From: an uncultured Collinsella sp.
Lineage (GTDB): Bacteria; Actinomycetota; Coriobacteriia; Coriobacteriales; Coriobacteriaceae
Reading direction: 5' to 3'
Assembly (NCBI GenBank): GCA_958451615.1
Contig: CAUDQR010000010.1
Coordinates: 1-64,000 of the forward strand
Length of the DNA stretch: 64,000 nt
The translations under genes were made by a program, and so were the position numbers. How positions within the stretch are numbered: the first letter of the stretch is position 1; each line of letters opens with the position of its first letter. Shown here in pieces: positions 35,593 to 45,100 of this stretch. The notes under the pieces are model-generated. The model was not told the DNA's origin. It did no database searches and saw only the letters and a list, made by a program, of their open reading frames with translations.

Positions 35593-35615
35593 TCGCTGCG
35601 CAAACGTTTGTATCC

Positions 35616-35648
35616 GAGCCCCGTTCACCCGAGCGGGGCTCTTGTTTC
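35616..35648 (+). terminator. Terminator of gltX
   Basis: GAGCCCCG (35616-35623) pairs with CGGGGCTC (35634-35641), followed by TTGTTT. It sits 24 bases after the gltX stop codon and before the priA ribosome binding site. Confidence 0.82.
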
Positions 35649-35680
35649 TGTAGACGTATGGGATAGGAGGTGCTGGGGCC

Positions 35681-38134
35681 ATGGCCGAGCAACTTTCGCT
35701 GTTTGGTTCGCCAGAACCGGAGGAAGCTCCGAAGTCCGCGGCTCCTGCCGCCGCCCCGGCGCAGCCCGAGCCCGCACCCGAACCCGTCGCCGCCTATGCG
35801 AGCGTAGTCCTCGACATCCCGACGCGTGCACTGTCCGAGCCGTTTGCTTACGGCATTCCGCAGTCACTCGCCAACGATGGTCAGATCGGCTCCACCGTCC
35901 TAGTTCATTTTGGCAACCGTGCGGCCGCGGGCTACATCGTCGACATCGCGCCCGAGCTGGCCGACCTGCAAGGTTACGACGCTCTCGATCCCGCGCGTAT
36001 CAAGCCTATCGAGGCTATCCTCAGCAAGCCGCTCTTTACCGCAGAGGCCGCCCGTATCGCACGCTGGATGAGCCGCGAGTACGTCGCAACGCTTTCCGAG
36101 TGCCTGCGCCTGTTTTTGCCCCCGGGTGGAAGCCCGCGCGTGGTCAAGGGCGACGACGGCGTGTGGACGGTTGAACGTCCCGCCGTCAAGCCTATCCAAA
36201 ACCGCTGGGTCATGCTCACGCCCGAGGGCTTTGACTATACGCCGCCCAAGACCGCGGTCCGCCAGCGCCAGCTCATCGAGGCACTGCGGTGCGGCCCGGT
36301 CACGACGCGTGACCTCAACCTGCTCTATAACAGCATGTCGGCTACCATCAAGGCGCTCGAAAAACGCGGCGTCGTGGTGGTGGAGGAGCGCCGTGCGTGG
36401 CGTGGCTGCAATGAACAGACCACGCTCTCCTCGGCAAGCGGCAAAGCGCCGGTCTCCCTTACCAGTGGCCAGCAGCAAGCACTTGCTCAGATCGAGCGTG
36501 CCCGTCTGGACGCTCATGGCGACGCGGTGCTGGTAGACGGCGTCACCGGCTCAGGCAAAACCGAGGTCTACCTCTCCGCCATCGAGCGCGTGCTCGCAGC
36601 CGGTCGCTCTGCCTGCGTGCTGGTGCCCGAGATCTCACTGACGGCCCAGACCGTCGGCCGCTTTCGCTCGCGCTTTGGCGAGACGGTCGCGGTTTTCCAC
36701 TCGCGTCTTTCGGCTGGCGAGCGTCTGGACCAGTGGGATATGGTCGCCAGCGGTGCGGCCCGCGTGGTGGTCGGCGCCCGCTCGGCTCTCTTTTGCCCGC
36801 TCAGCGACTTGGGCCTCATCATCATCGACGAGGAACACGAGACAAGTTACAAGCAGGGCTCCAGTCCGCGCTACCACGCGCGCGAGGTGGCGGCCGAGAT
36901 GGCGCGGCGCTATCGCTGCCCGCTCGTGTTGGGCTCTGCCACGCCTTCTGCCGAGGCCCTCGACCGCTGCCGTCGTGGCACGTATAACGGTGCCACTTGG
37001 ACGCGTGTCGAGATGCCCGAGCGCCCGGGACACGCCGTGCTTCCCACGGTCCGCATTGCCGACCTGCGCCGTGCGTTTTCTCACGGCAGCCGCTCCATGT
37101 TCTCAAAACCCTTGATGGAGGGCTTGGAGCGTGTGGTCGAGCGCCGCGAGAAGGCCGTGCTGCTGCATAACCGCCGTGGCTTTGCGCCGTTCCTGATGTG
37201 TCGCGAGTGCGGCTGCGTTCCCACCTGCAACCACTGCTCCACCGCGCTTACGTATCACGAGCGCACGCACACGCTGCAATGTCACACATGCGGATCCTCC
37301 TGGCGCGTGCAGCCGTATCCCGCGCCCACGAGTCGTTGCCCCAAATGTGGCAGTCGTTACCTGGCAAAAATGGGGCTGGGCACGCAGCAGATCGAGGACG
37401 CACTGCACCAGATGCTGCCCGAGGACGTCGCCATCATCCGCATGGATGCCGATTCCACGCGCGGCAAGGATGCGCACAAAAAGCTGCTCGAGCAGTTCGA
37501 TGCGGCCGATTGCGCCGTGTTGCTGGGCACCCAAATGATCGCCAAGGGTCTCGACTTTCCCGAGGTCACGCTCGTGGGCGTGGTCAATGCCGACTTCGCC
37601 CTCAAGCTGCCGGACTTCCGCGCAGGGGAGCGCGCCTACGATCTGCTGGAGCAGGTGGCGGGCCGCGCCGGCCGCGGCGATCGTCCCGGCGAGGTCATCA
37701 TCCAGACCTATCTGCCCGAGGATCCGGTCATTCGCGCCGTCGCCGAGCACGACCGTTCTATCTTTACCGACTACGACCTTGACCAGCGGCGCGACGCGCT
37801 GTATCCGCCCTTTGTGCGCCTGGTCAACATTTTGGTGTGGTCGACGAACGCGGATGACGCGCAGGACTACATTGGGCGCATTGCAAAGCTTCTTAAGCGC
37901 CGCTGGCATGCCGCCGCGCCCGACTTTTTGAGGGCGGGGAGTGCCATGCCGCAGGTGCTGGGCCCGGCTTCGTGTGTAATCGAGAGAGCCAAGGACCGTT
38001 ACCGCTTCCATCTGCTTGTGAAGTCGCCCGTGGGGTACCATGTCTCTGATGATATCGACGCCTGCCTCAAAGAGGTGGGCTCTGTGCGCGGCGTGAGCGT
38101 GAGCGTTGACGTCGACGCCTATGATTTGATGTAA
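35681..38134 (+). CDS. priA: Primosomal replication protein PriA (helicase)
   Basis: An 817-residue helicase that restarts stalled replication forks. The ATG at 35681 follows TAGGAGGT. An Ala/Pro/Glu-rich N-terminus of about 45 residues precedes the DNA 3'-end binding domain (LDIPTRALSEPFAYGIP). Helicase motifs: Walker A LVDGVTGSGKTEVYLSAIE, DEEH box IIIDEEHETSYKQGSSPRYHAREV, then LGSATPSAEAL. A zinc-binding insertion carries paired cysteines (CRECGCVPTCNHC, CHTCG, CPKCGSRY). The C-terminal helicase part has LLGTQMIAKGLDFP and AGRAGRGDRPGEVIIQT. All key motifs are intact. Confidence 0.96.
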   Translation: MAEQLSLFGSPEPEEAPKSAAPAAAPAQPEPAPEPVAAYASVVLDIPTRALSEPFAYGIPQSLANDGQIGSTVLVHFGNRAAAGYIVDIAPELADLQGYDALDPARIKPIEAILSKPLFTAEAARIARWMSREYVATLSECLRLFLPPGGSPRVVKGDDGVWTVERPAVKPIQNRWVMLTPEGFDYTPPKTAVRQRQLIEALRCGPVTTRDLNLLYNSMSATIKALEKRGVVVVEERRAWRGCNEQTTLSSASGKAPVSLTSGQQQALAQIERARLDAHGDAVLVDGVTGSGKTEVYLSAIERVLAAGRSACVLVPEISLTAQTVGRFRSRFGETVAVFHSRLSAGERLDQWDMVASGAARVVVGARSALFCPLSDLGLIIIDEEHETSYKQGSSPRYHAREVAAEMARRYRCPLVLGSATPSAEALDRCRRGTYNGATWTRVEMPERPGHAVLPTVRIADLRRAFSHGSRSMFSKPLMEGLERVVERREKAVLLHNRRGFAPFLMCRECGCVPTCNHCSTALTYHERTHTLQCHTCGSSWRVQPYPAPTSRCPKCGSRYLAKMGLGTQQIEDALHQMLPEDVAIIRMDADSTRGKDAHKKLLEQFDAADCAVLLGTQMIAKGLDFPEVTLVGVVNADFALKLPDFRAGERAYDLLEQVAGRAGRGDRPGEVIIQTYLPEDPVIRAVAEHDRSIFTDYDLDQRRDALYPPFVRLVNILVWSTNADDAQDYIGRIAKLLKRRWHAAAPDFLRAGSAMPQVLGPASCVIERAKDRYRFHLLVKSPVGYHVSDDIDACLKEVGSVRGVSVSVDVDAYDLM

Positions 38135-38152
38135 CAACCCGAAAGGATGGCC

Positions 38153-38689
38153 ATGGAAGCCAACGGAATCGTACTGTCGCCCGACCCGCGCCTGCGTCAG
38201 GAGTGCGCCGCCATCGAGGAGATCACCCCAGCGATCGAGGCGCTTGCCGAGAAGATGAAGAAGATGATGTTCGAGAACGGCGGTTGCGGCCTTGCTGCCC
38301 CGCAGATCGGCGAGCTCATCCAGCTCGTCACCATCGACTGCGACTACACCGACAAGAACGACTATGACCCGTACGTGCTCATCAACCCCGTGATCGTGGA
38401 GCAGAGCGACCATCTGGTGCCGTTTAGCGAGGGCTGCCTGTCCATCCCTGGCATTAGCTGCGAGATCGAGCGTCCCGACCATGTCGTCGTCGAGGCGTAC
38501 GACTTGGACGCAAACCTGATTCGCTACGAGGCTACGGGCGACCTGTTCTGCGTGTGCCTGCAGCACGAGATCGATCACCTGCACGGCAACACCATGTTCG
38601 AGCGCCTTAAGCCTATGCAGAGGATCAAGGCCGTCAAGGAGTACCAGGACGCCCTGGCCCGCGGCGCTCGACCGGGCGAGACGGAGTAG
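38153..38689 (+). CDS. def: Peptide deformylase
   Basis: A 178-residue metalloenzyme that removes the formyl group from new proteins. All three family motifs are present: GLAAPQIG near residue 45, EGCLSIPG with the metal-binding Cys, and QHEIDHLHG with the two metal-binding His and the catalytic Glu. The second ATG (38153) is preferred because GAAAGG at 38141-38146 abuts the first ATG at 38147 and is well spaced for the second. It follows priA by a short gap. fmt, its functional partner, is next but separated by a foldback element and a terminator. Confidence 0.95.
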   Translation: MEANGIVLSPDPRLRQECAAIEEITPAIEALAEKMKKMMFENGGCGLAAPQIGELIQLVTIDCDYTDKNDYDPYVLINPVIVEQSDHLVPFSEGCLSIPGISCEIERPDHVVVEAYDLDANLIRYEATGDLFCVCLQHEIDHLHGNTMFERLKPMQRIKAVKEYQDALARGARPGETE

Positions 38690-38697
38690 ATTTGTCC

Positions 38698-38793
38698 GTC
38701 CCCGGGGCGCCCGCCTATAACATCCCGTGCTCACACAGTCTCGCTGCGCTGCGAAACTGCGCGCGGGACGATATAGGCGGGCGCCCCGGGGAC
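38698..38793. repeat. Nested inverted repeat (22-bp perfect arms) after def
   Basis: The arm 38698-38719, starting GTCCCCGGGGCGCCCGCC, is exactly complementary to 38772-38793. An inner hairpin is formed by GTCTCGC and GCGAAAC. It starts 9 bases after the def stop codon, with no T-run, and has the same architecture as the element at 32146-32266, including arms starting GTCCC. It may limit transcript decay or be a mobile repeat. Confidence 0.78.
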
Positions 38794-38868
38794 TACGTTG
38801 ACGCTGCTTGACTCGCCCGGGTGCCGTCGGGCCAGGGATGGGCGTCTTCGCTGATGGGTGCTTTGCTG

Positions 38869-38904
38869 AAAGAGCTGCTTTTATGCGGCTCTTTCTTTGT
38901 TTTT
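38869..38904 (+). terminator. Terminator between def and fmt
   Basis: AAAGAGC (38869-38875) pairs with GCTCTTT (38888-38894), followed by CTTTGTTTTT. It would end the priA-def transcript. The rest of the gap up to 39010 is T-rich with no gene visible. Confidence 0.75.
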
Positions 38905-39010
38905 GGGTATATTTGTTCTTGTTGAATTGTTATTGCGGATGGACTGGTGACTTGGCTTTCCGCTGTTCTTTGTAGCCGTCTCGGCTTTGGTTGAGGGGAG
39001 ACTAACTTTT

Positions 39011-39931
39011 ATGCGTATTGTGTTTATGGGTACGCCTGATTTTGCTGTGCCTTCTTTGACTTCGCTTGTTGAGGCTGGGAATGAGATTGCGCTTGTTGTT
39101 ACTCGTCCTGATGCTGTTCGCGGGCGTGGTAAGAAGTTTGAGCCGTCTCCTGTTAAGGCTAAGGCGCTCGAGCTTGGTTTGCCTGTTGTTGAGGCTAATC
39201 GTATGACGCCTGAGGTTGTTGAGGTGCTCAAGGCTGCGCAGGCTGATATTTTCTGTGTGGCAGCCTATGGTTGCATTTTGCCCGATGAGGTGCTGCATAT
39301 GGCGCCGCTTGGTATTGTGAATGTTCATGCTTCGCTGCTGCCTCGTTGGCGTGGGGCTGCTCCTATTCAGCGTGCCATTCTTGCTGGTGATGAGATTGCT
39401 GGCGTTTCTATTATGCGCATTGGGCATGGCGTGGATACCGGCGCCTATTGTGCGCAGGCCTCGACCTCGGTTGCCGGTAAGCATGCCGAGGCGCTGACTA
39501 TGGAGCTCGCTGAGCTCGGCGGCAAACTGCTTGCCGATACGCTTCCTTCTCTTGCCGATGGCACCGCCGTGTGGATCGAACAGGACGAGGCGCTCGTTAC
39601 CCATGCTGCCAAGATTTCTAAGCAGGAGATGCGCTTGGATCCGCACATGGCGGCGCTTGATTGCGTGCGTCATGTGCTGGCCTCGTCCGATACCGCGCCT
39701 GCTCGTTGCGTGATTGCCGGCAAGACCGTGCGTGTGCTCGATGCTGCGGCGGCTGATGTGTCGCTTGGCGAGGGTCAGGTTCTCGTTCAGGCTAAGCGTG
39801 TTTACCTTGGCCTTTCCGATGGCTCGGTTGAGTTGCTCGAGGTTAAGCCTGATGGCAAGCGTGCTATGGCCGCTTCTGCTTGGGCTGCTGGCCTGCAGGG
39901 TGCCGATCTTATCTGGGGTGTTTTGTCATGA
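39011..39931 (+). CDS. fmt: Methionyl-tRNA formyltransferase
   Basis: A 306-residue enzyme that formylates initiator Met-tRNA. The ATG at 39011 starts the standard N-terminus RIVFMGTPDFAVPSL. The AGGGGAG site lies about 11 bases upstream, slightly far; a TTG at 38987 is less likely. Catalytic region: GCILPDEVLHMAPLGIVNVHASLLPRWRGAAPIQRAIL (Asn and His), then GVSIMRIGHGVDTG with the catalytic Asp. A C-terminal tRNA-binding domain follows. The first 400 bases use many T-ending codons, unlike the neighbouring genes. The stop overlaps rsmB by ATGA. Confidence 0.95.
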   Translation: MRIVFMGTPDFAVPSLTSLVEAGNEIALVVTRPDAVRGRGKKFEPSPVKAKALELGLPVVEANRMTPEVVEVLKAAQADIFCVAAYGCILPDEVLHMAPLGIVNVHASLLPRWRGAAPIQRAILAGDEIAGVSIMRIGHGVDTGAYCAQASTSVAGKHAEALTMELAELGGKLLADTLPSLADGTAVWIEQDEALVTHAAKISKQEMRLDPHMAALDCVRHVLASSDTAPARCVIAGKTVRVLDAAAADVSLGEGQVLVQAKRVYLGLSDGSVELLEVKPDGKRAMAASAWAAGLQGADLIWGVLS

Positions 39932-41328
39932 GCAAGCTGTCTCCCGCGCGCAAGCTTGCGCTCGATGTACTGATGGAGGCCGATCGCCGCGGCATGTATG
40001 CGCGCGACGTGCTGTCCTCTCGCGCATCGGCCAAGGCTATTGACCAGCGCGATTCCGCTTTTGCCGCCCGCTTGGCGCTGGGCGTGGCCGCCACGCAGGG
40101 TATTTTGGACGAGCTGCTCGATCAGTTTCTCGATAAACCCAAAAAGGTTGCGCCGCGCGTTCGCATGGCACTTCGCATCTCGGCCTTCGAGATGCTTTAT
40201 CTGCATACGCCTGGCCGCGTTGCCGTGAGCCAGGGTGTTGAACTGGTGCGCAGCGGTGCTAAGTCTGCCGCGGGCCTAGCTAACGCGGTGCTGCACAAGG
40301 TTGCGGACAACGTGGGGGATTTTGCCACGGCATCCGACGTGGATGAGTCCGAGCGCCGCCTGGTTCGCCTTTCGCGTTTGATGGGTCTTCCTCGCTGGCT
40401 GTGCGCTCGTATTATGGCCTCGTTCGATACGCCCGAGGGCGCGCTCAACTTTGCCGGCAATCTGGCGCCCGCGCCGCTTGCCCTGCACGAGAATGCTTTT
40501 GCGACAAAGGACGACCCGTATATCTCGCAGCTCGTTGCGCCTGTCTTCCCGGGCTGCCATGCTCCGGTCGATGCGCAGGTCACGGTGGCATCGGGCGTGT
40601 TTGAGCGTGCTGCCGCGGTTGCCTCTGACCTCAACGCTCAGCTTATCGCAACTGCTGCGACACGTCCTGGGCGATGCTTGGAGATTGGTGCCGGTCGCGG
40701 CACCAAGACCTATGTGATGATGTGCCAGGCCAAGCGTGCCGGCTACGACCGTCAGCACACTGCGCTCGATTTGCACGACCGCAAGTGCGACCAGAATCTC
40801 GCGCGCCTGCACAAGGCGGGTATCCAGGGCGTCCGTACGGTGTCGGGCGATGCCTGCGAGCTCAATGAGGTGCTCACGTCCTTTGACGCGATGCTTGGCG
40901 AGCCCGCGTTGTTCGACACAGTCTTTATCGATGCGCCGTGTTCTGGCACCGGCACTATGCGCCGTCATCCCGAGATCCCGTGGCGCCTGACCGAGAACGA
41001 CGTTACGACTGAGTTGCCCAAGCTGCAGCTGACGATGCTCAAGGAAGCAGCCGCGCGCGTGGCTGCCGGCGGTGAGCTTATCTATGCCACCTGCTCGGTT
41101 TTTGATGAAGAGAACACGCAGGTCGTGGATGCCTTCCTGGCTTCTCCCGAGGGCGCCGGCTTTACCGTGGCCCCCGTCTCCGAAGCCCAGATTCTGCAGC
41201 TCCCCGAGTTCGAACAAGCTAAGAAGCTCGTTTCCGTACGACAAAACGCTCGAGGCCTTTTCCAAAGCGTACCCGTTAATGCGGACTCCTACGACGGCCA
41301 CTTCTGCGCCCGCCTGGTCCGCCAGTAA
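39928..41328 (+). CDS. rsmB: 16S rRNA (cytosine-5) methyltransferase, RsmB/Sun type
   Basis: A 466-residue RNA methyltransferase. The ATG at 39928 overlaps the fmt stop and gives a normal start. The N-terminal NusB-like RNA-binding domain (about 1-140) has the typical ARKLALDVLMEAD and RVRMALRISAFEMLYLH segments. The C-terminal domain binds SAM (CLEIGAGRGTKTYVMM) and has both catalytic cysteine motifs: DAPCSGTGTMRRHPEIPWR and YATCSVFDEENTQVV. The target is probably C967 of 16S rRNA, as in the Fmu/Sun family. Confidence 0.92.
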   Translation: MSKLSPARKLALDVLMEADRRGMYARDVLSSRASAKAIDQRDSAFAARLALGVAATQGILDELLDQFLDKPKKVAPRVRMALRISAFEMLYLHTPGRVAVSQGVELVRSGAKSAAGLANAVLHKVADNVGDFATASDVDESERRLVRLSRLMGLPRWLCARIMASFDTPEGALNFAGNLAPAPLALHENAFATKDDPYISQLVAPVFPGCHAPVDAQVTVASGVFERAAAVASDLNAQLIATAATRPGRCLEIGAGRGTKTYVMMCQAKRAGYDRQHTALDLHDRKCDQNLARLHKAGIQGVRTVSGDACELNEVLTSFDAMLGEPALFDTVFIDAPCSGTGTMRRHPEIPWRLTENDVTTELPKLQLTMLKEAAARVAAGGELIYATCSVFDEENTQVVDAFLASPEGAGFTVAPVSEAQILQLPEFEQAKKLVSVRQNARGLFQSVPVNADSYDGHFCARLVRQ

Positions 41329-41334
41329 CTGCTA

Positions 41335-41401
41335 AGTTGCGGTGAAATAGGGATTGAATAGCGGCATCTACCCGCCAAACAGTCCTTATTTCACCGCAAC
41401 T
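41335..41401. repeat. Foldback repeat with AGTTGCGG end, copy 2
   Basis: AGTTGCGGTGAAATA at the left pairs with TATTTCACCGCAACT at the right; the interior differs from copies 1 and 3 except for the shared AGGGATTGAATA next to the left arm, which is also in copy 3. It begins 6 bases after the rsmB stop codon and could act as a transcription end signal in that position. Confidence 0.8.
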
Positions 41402-41489
41402 CAGGAGATCATGCGAGCGGAGATCGCAATAGAGGTAAAGAGTGGTAAAAATATCCCCGTTTCATACTTGCTGTTATCAAAAGTGGGGC

Positions 41490-41619
41490 GGATTACGGGG
41501 CTAGATTGGTGATGCCCGACCACAGCAAAAATGACCTAAATAAAGCCGCAGGTAGATGGTTTGTTGAAATTTGCAAATTACTGGAATGGATGGAGGTTGT
41601 CAATTCAGCCCCGTAATCC
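41490..41619. repeat. 130-bp foldback element, copy A
   Basis: GGATTACGGGGCT (41490-41502) is exactly complementary to 41607-41619. The interior, AT-rich compared with flanking genes, includes CGACCACA and CAGGTAGA, both also present in the 134-bp element at 45605-45738, though CGACCACA is on its opposite strand. It lies between copies 2 and 3 of the shorter repeat, in a 449-base gap with no gene visible. Confidence 0.6.
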
Positions 41620-41676
41620 GGTAGAGTTTTGAAATGTTACAAACTTAGCATCAGCCCGAAATCCAATCTATAGAGA

Positions 41677-41743
41677 AGTTGCGGTGAAATAGGGATTGAA
41701 TAACGGCTTTTCCAGGCTAAACAATCCTCATTTCACCGCAACT
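41677..41743. repeat. Foldback repeat with AGTTGCGG end, copy 3
   Basis: AGTTGCGGTGAAAT at the left pairs with ATTTCACCGCAACT at the right. Together with copy 2 it brackets the 130-bp element, making a repeat cluster between the convergent rsmB and fmdB-like genes. Confidence 0.8.
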
Positions 41744-41777
41744 CATCAGGAAACTTGGGTAGCGGGACCGCTTGACG

Positions 41778-42014
41778 CTAGTGGTTATGCGGGCAGTTGG
41801 CGCAGCAGCCGCTGGTGGCGCTGGTGCTGGAGCCTCCGCTTCGCTGGTCGGTGTTGTAGAAGCCGCTGCCCTCAAACTTGATGCCGCTGGCCGAGAACGT
41901 CTTGGCCGCCGGGGCACCGCAGTTCGGGCACACGACCTCGGGGGTCTCGGACATGGGATGCTCAACCTCAAACACGTTGCCGCAGCTCGAGCACTTGTAA
42001 TCGTAGCGCGCCAT
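41778..42014 (-). CDS. FmdB-family zinc ribbon protein
   Basis: A 78-residue protein with the FmdB-type N-terminus MARYDYKCSSCGNVFEVEHPM and a zinc ribbon made of CSSC and CPNC pairs. A Gly/Ser-rich C-terminus ends in GCCANCPHNH. The start follows GGAAG. FmdB proteins are small putative regulatory or metal-binding proteins with no settled function. It lies downstream of the GH13-GH77 gene on the same strand, with a hairpin between. Confidence 0.85.
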   Translation of the reverse strand: MARYDYKCSSCGNVFEVEHPMSETPEVVCPNCGAPAAKTFSASGIKFEGSGFYNTDQRSGGSSTSATSGCCANCPHNH

Positions 42015-42033
42015 AATACTTCCTTTTCAGCAC

Positions 42034-42060
42034 AAAGCGGGCAGATCGCTCTGCCCGCAT
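42034..42060 (-). terminator. Hairpin after the GH13-GH77 gene
   Basis: GCGGGCAGA (42037-42045) pairs perfectly with TCTGCCCGC (42050-42058) over a 4-base loop. On the minus strand it is followed by TTTGTG, a short T stretch, so it could be a weak terminator or attenuator before the zinc ribbon gene. Confidence 0.55.
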
Positions 42061-42102
42061 AAATTCAAACAGCTGTAACTGTACCCTATATCGGGGGTTT
42101 TA

Positions 42103-45100
42103 TCACGCTTCGCCCCAGAATCTATGGGTGTTGCGCAGGAGCTGTGCAGTTTTGCCCTCGGCGGCCGCAACGGCGGCCTCATCGGCCTGCCAGGTCCAGT
42201 TACCCGTGGCCACGCCCGGTACGTTCATGCGCGCGTCGTCGCCAAGCCGCAGGACATCCTGCAGCGGCATCATCACCAGGGGAGCGTCGCTTGCGAGCGC
42301 GTCGCCCATCAGCTTGGCCGCCACCTCAACACCGCTCGGCTCGTCGCCGCCCGCAAAGGAGCGCGTGCACCAACCGGCGAGCGTCGACGTGTCGTGCGTC
42401 GAGGTGTATAGAATCTTGCCCGGCGTTGGATGCACGCCGCAGCGAACGTCGTAATCGCTAAACTCCAGCACGTCCATGCCGGGGAAGCCGCAGGTCGAAG
42501 CCATGGCGCGAACACCGGGCGTCAGGTAGCCTAGGTCCTCGGCGATAAAGTTGAGCGGACCCAGCTCGTCAAAGGCGGTTTGGAACAGGTCCTTGCCCGG
42601 ACCCGCCAGCCAGCGGCCGTCGGCGCAGGCCTTGCCTGCGGGAATGCTAAAGTAGCTGTGGAAGCCCAGGAAGTGGTCCAGGCGCACACGGTCGTAGAGC
42701 GAGAACGCGCGACGCAGGCGGTCCATCCACCAGCGGTAGCCGTTCTGCTTCATGTGGTCCCAGCGGAACGTCGGGTTGCCCCACACCTGGCCCTCGGGCG
42801 CAAAGTTATCGGGCGGCGCACCGGAGATCTCGATTGCCTTGCCGGTATCGGAAAGCCAGAAGTTTTCGGGCTCGCTCCACGCGTCGGCCGAATCGTCCGA
42901 AACGTACATGGGAATGTCGCCGATGACCTCGATGCCCTTCTTGTGCGCATAGTTCATGAGCTCGCACCAGGCCAGGTCAAAGCGGTACTGCATGTACGCC
43001 TGCAGCTCGGCCTCGTCGTGGAAACGCTTGTCGTCAATCAGATGCTCGTTGTAGCGCGCGACATCGGCCGGCCAATCGTGGCGCGACTCGCCCTCAAAGT
43101 ACTTCTTAACGGCCATGTAGACGCAGTACTTCTCGAGCCAATCGGCGTTGCGATGTTTAAACGCCGTGTAGAGCGGGTCTGCATCCTCGCCGCCACGGGC
43201 CTTCCAAGTCTCAAAGTCGGCCGCCAGTTCCACTTGGCTCTCGGGCAGCAGGTCAACATTGCCCGCAAAAGCCGAAGGCTCAGCGTATGGGGAGCGGAAG
43301 AAGTCCGTCGGGTTGACAGGCAGGACCTGCCAGTAGCGCATGCCCATAGCGGACAGATGGTCGATAAAGCGACGCGTGGGTGCGCCGATCGTGCCGGGCT
43401 TGCCGTCATCGGTCGGCACCGAGGTGATGTGGCACACGACGCCCGCGCCGTGATCGAGCGGCTCCTGCAGGCGCTGCTCGGCATGGTGATAGATGATCGA
43501 CGAGCCCAGCGGATACAGATCGAGCGTGACCGTACCGTTGTGGATCTCGCACTCGTGACCGCTGATGACGTCACTCGCGCATTCGCCGAGCGCCGGAATC
43601 GTCACGCGGTGCGAATTGCGCAGGCTGCGGTTGATGATAACCGTCGCGGACTCGCCATCCTTGCCCGTGCGGTTGTAGGCCAGCACCTCATCGTTGAGCG
43701 CGAAGGCCTTGATCTCGCCGTCGATCATAAACGGCAGTGCGCGGCGTACGGCGGAGGCGTTCTTGACAATAGCCAGCGTGTCGAAGTCGTGCAGTTGGTC
43801 CTTGGTTGGCAGGGTGCGGCGGTTGCCCGGATCGGTAAGGCCCTCCAGGCCGTATTCGTCGCCGTAGTAGATCGAGGGCACGCCGGGGAAGGTCATCTGC
43901 ATGAGCGTTGCAAGCCAAAAACGGCTCTTGGCCAGGCCCATCGAGTTCTCGTCCAGACGCCACTTGCTGCGCTCGCACTCGGGTAGCTGCGACTCGTCGG
44001 GGCCGCCGCCGAGCACCGAGATGATGCGCGGGCGGTCGTGGCTCGAAAGCAAATTGAGCGCGCAGGACAATGCCTCGCTCGGGTAGTTCTCGCGCAGGGT
44101 TTCGATATCCTCAGCTGCCTGGTAGGCGTTCTTATATCCCATCAAAAAGCCGATGACCATGTCGCGGAAGGGGTAATCCATAGCAGAGTCCAGCTCGGAT
44201 CCCTGCAGATAGCGGCGCAGATGGCCGTAGCTAATTTTGTTTGAGGCGTCTTCCCAGACTTCGCCGAGCAACAGTGCGTCAGGCTTTTCGGCAAGTACGG
44301 CCTTTTTGATCTCGGCCAGGAAGTCGTCGGAAAGCTCGTCAGCGACGTCCAGGCGCCAGCCATGAGCGCCGGCACGTAGCCATTTACGGATCACGCCGTC
44401 CTTGCCCAGGAGCCGCTCGCGTACCAGCTCGGAGCTCTCATTGATGGCGGGCATGTTGCCCACGCCCCACCAGCAGTCGTACGAGCCGTCCTCGTGGAAA
44501 TAAAACGCATCGCGCCACGGCGAATCCTCGCTCTGCCAGGCGCCCACGCCGGGGTAGTTGCCGTAGCGGTTGAAATAGATCGAGTCGTCGCCCGTATGGT
44601 TAAAGACGCCGTCCAGGATGATGGAGATGCCGAGCTTCTCGGCTGCCTCGCACAGCTCCGTAAAGTCCTGCTCGGTGCCCAAGATCGGGTCGATCTTGGT
44701 GTAGTCGGCCGTGTCGTAGCGGTGGTTGCTCGCGGCTTCAAAGATGGGGTTGAGGTAGATGGCCGTAAAGCCCAGCTCGGCGATGCGAGGCAGGTCTTCC
44801 TGGATGCCCTTGAGCGAGCCTCCGTAGAAGTCCCAGGTCTTGATGGAGCCGTCCTCGGCGCGCTCGTACTCCGGCGGCTCGTTCCAGTCCTCGACCATGC
44901 GGCGCTGGATGCCGTTGCGCGGTTTTTCAACCTCGGCCAGCGTGCGCTCGCGCCAGTTCTCGTCACGGGCATAGCGGTCGGGGAAGATCTGGTACACCAT
45001 GCCGCGCTCGTACCAGGCGGGGCGGTTCTCGCGGTGCTTATAGACGGTAATCTGGAAGGACGGCACCTCGGCGTAGTCGTAGGTTACGCCCTCGCCGCCG

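Noticed and set aside
37103..38734. Minus-strand open frame of over 500 codons
   Set aside because: It is antisense to priA and def, both of which have complete family motifs.
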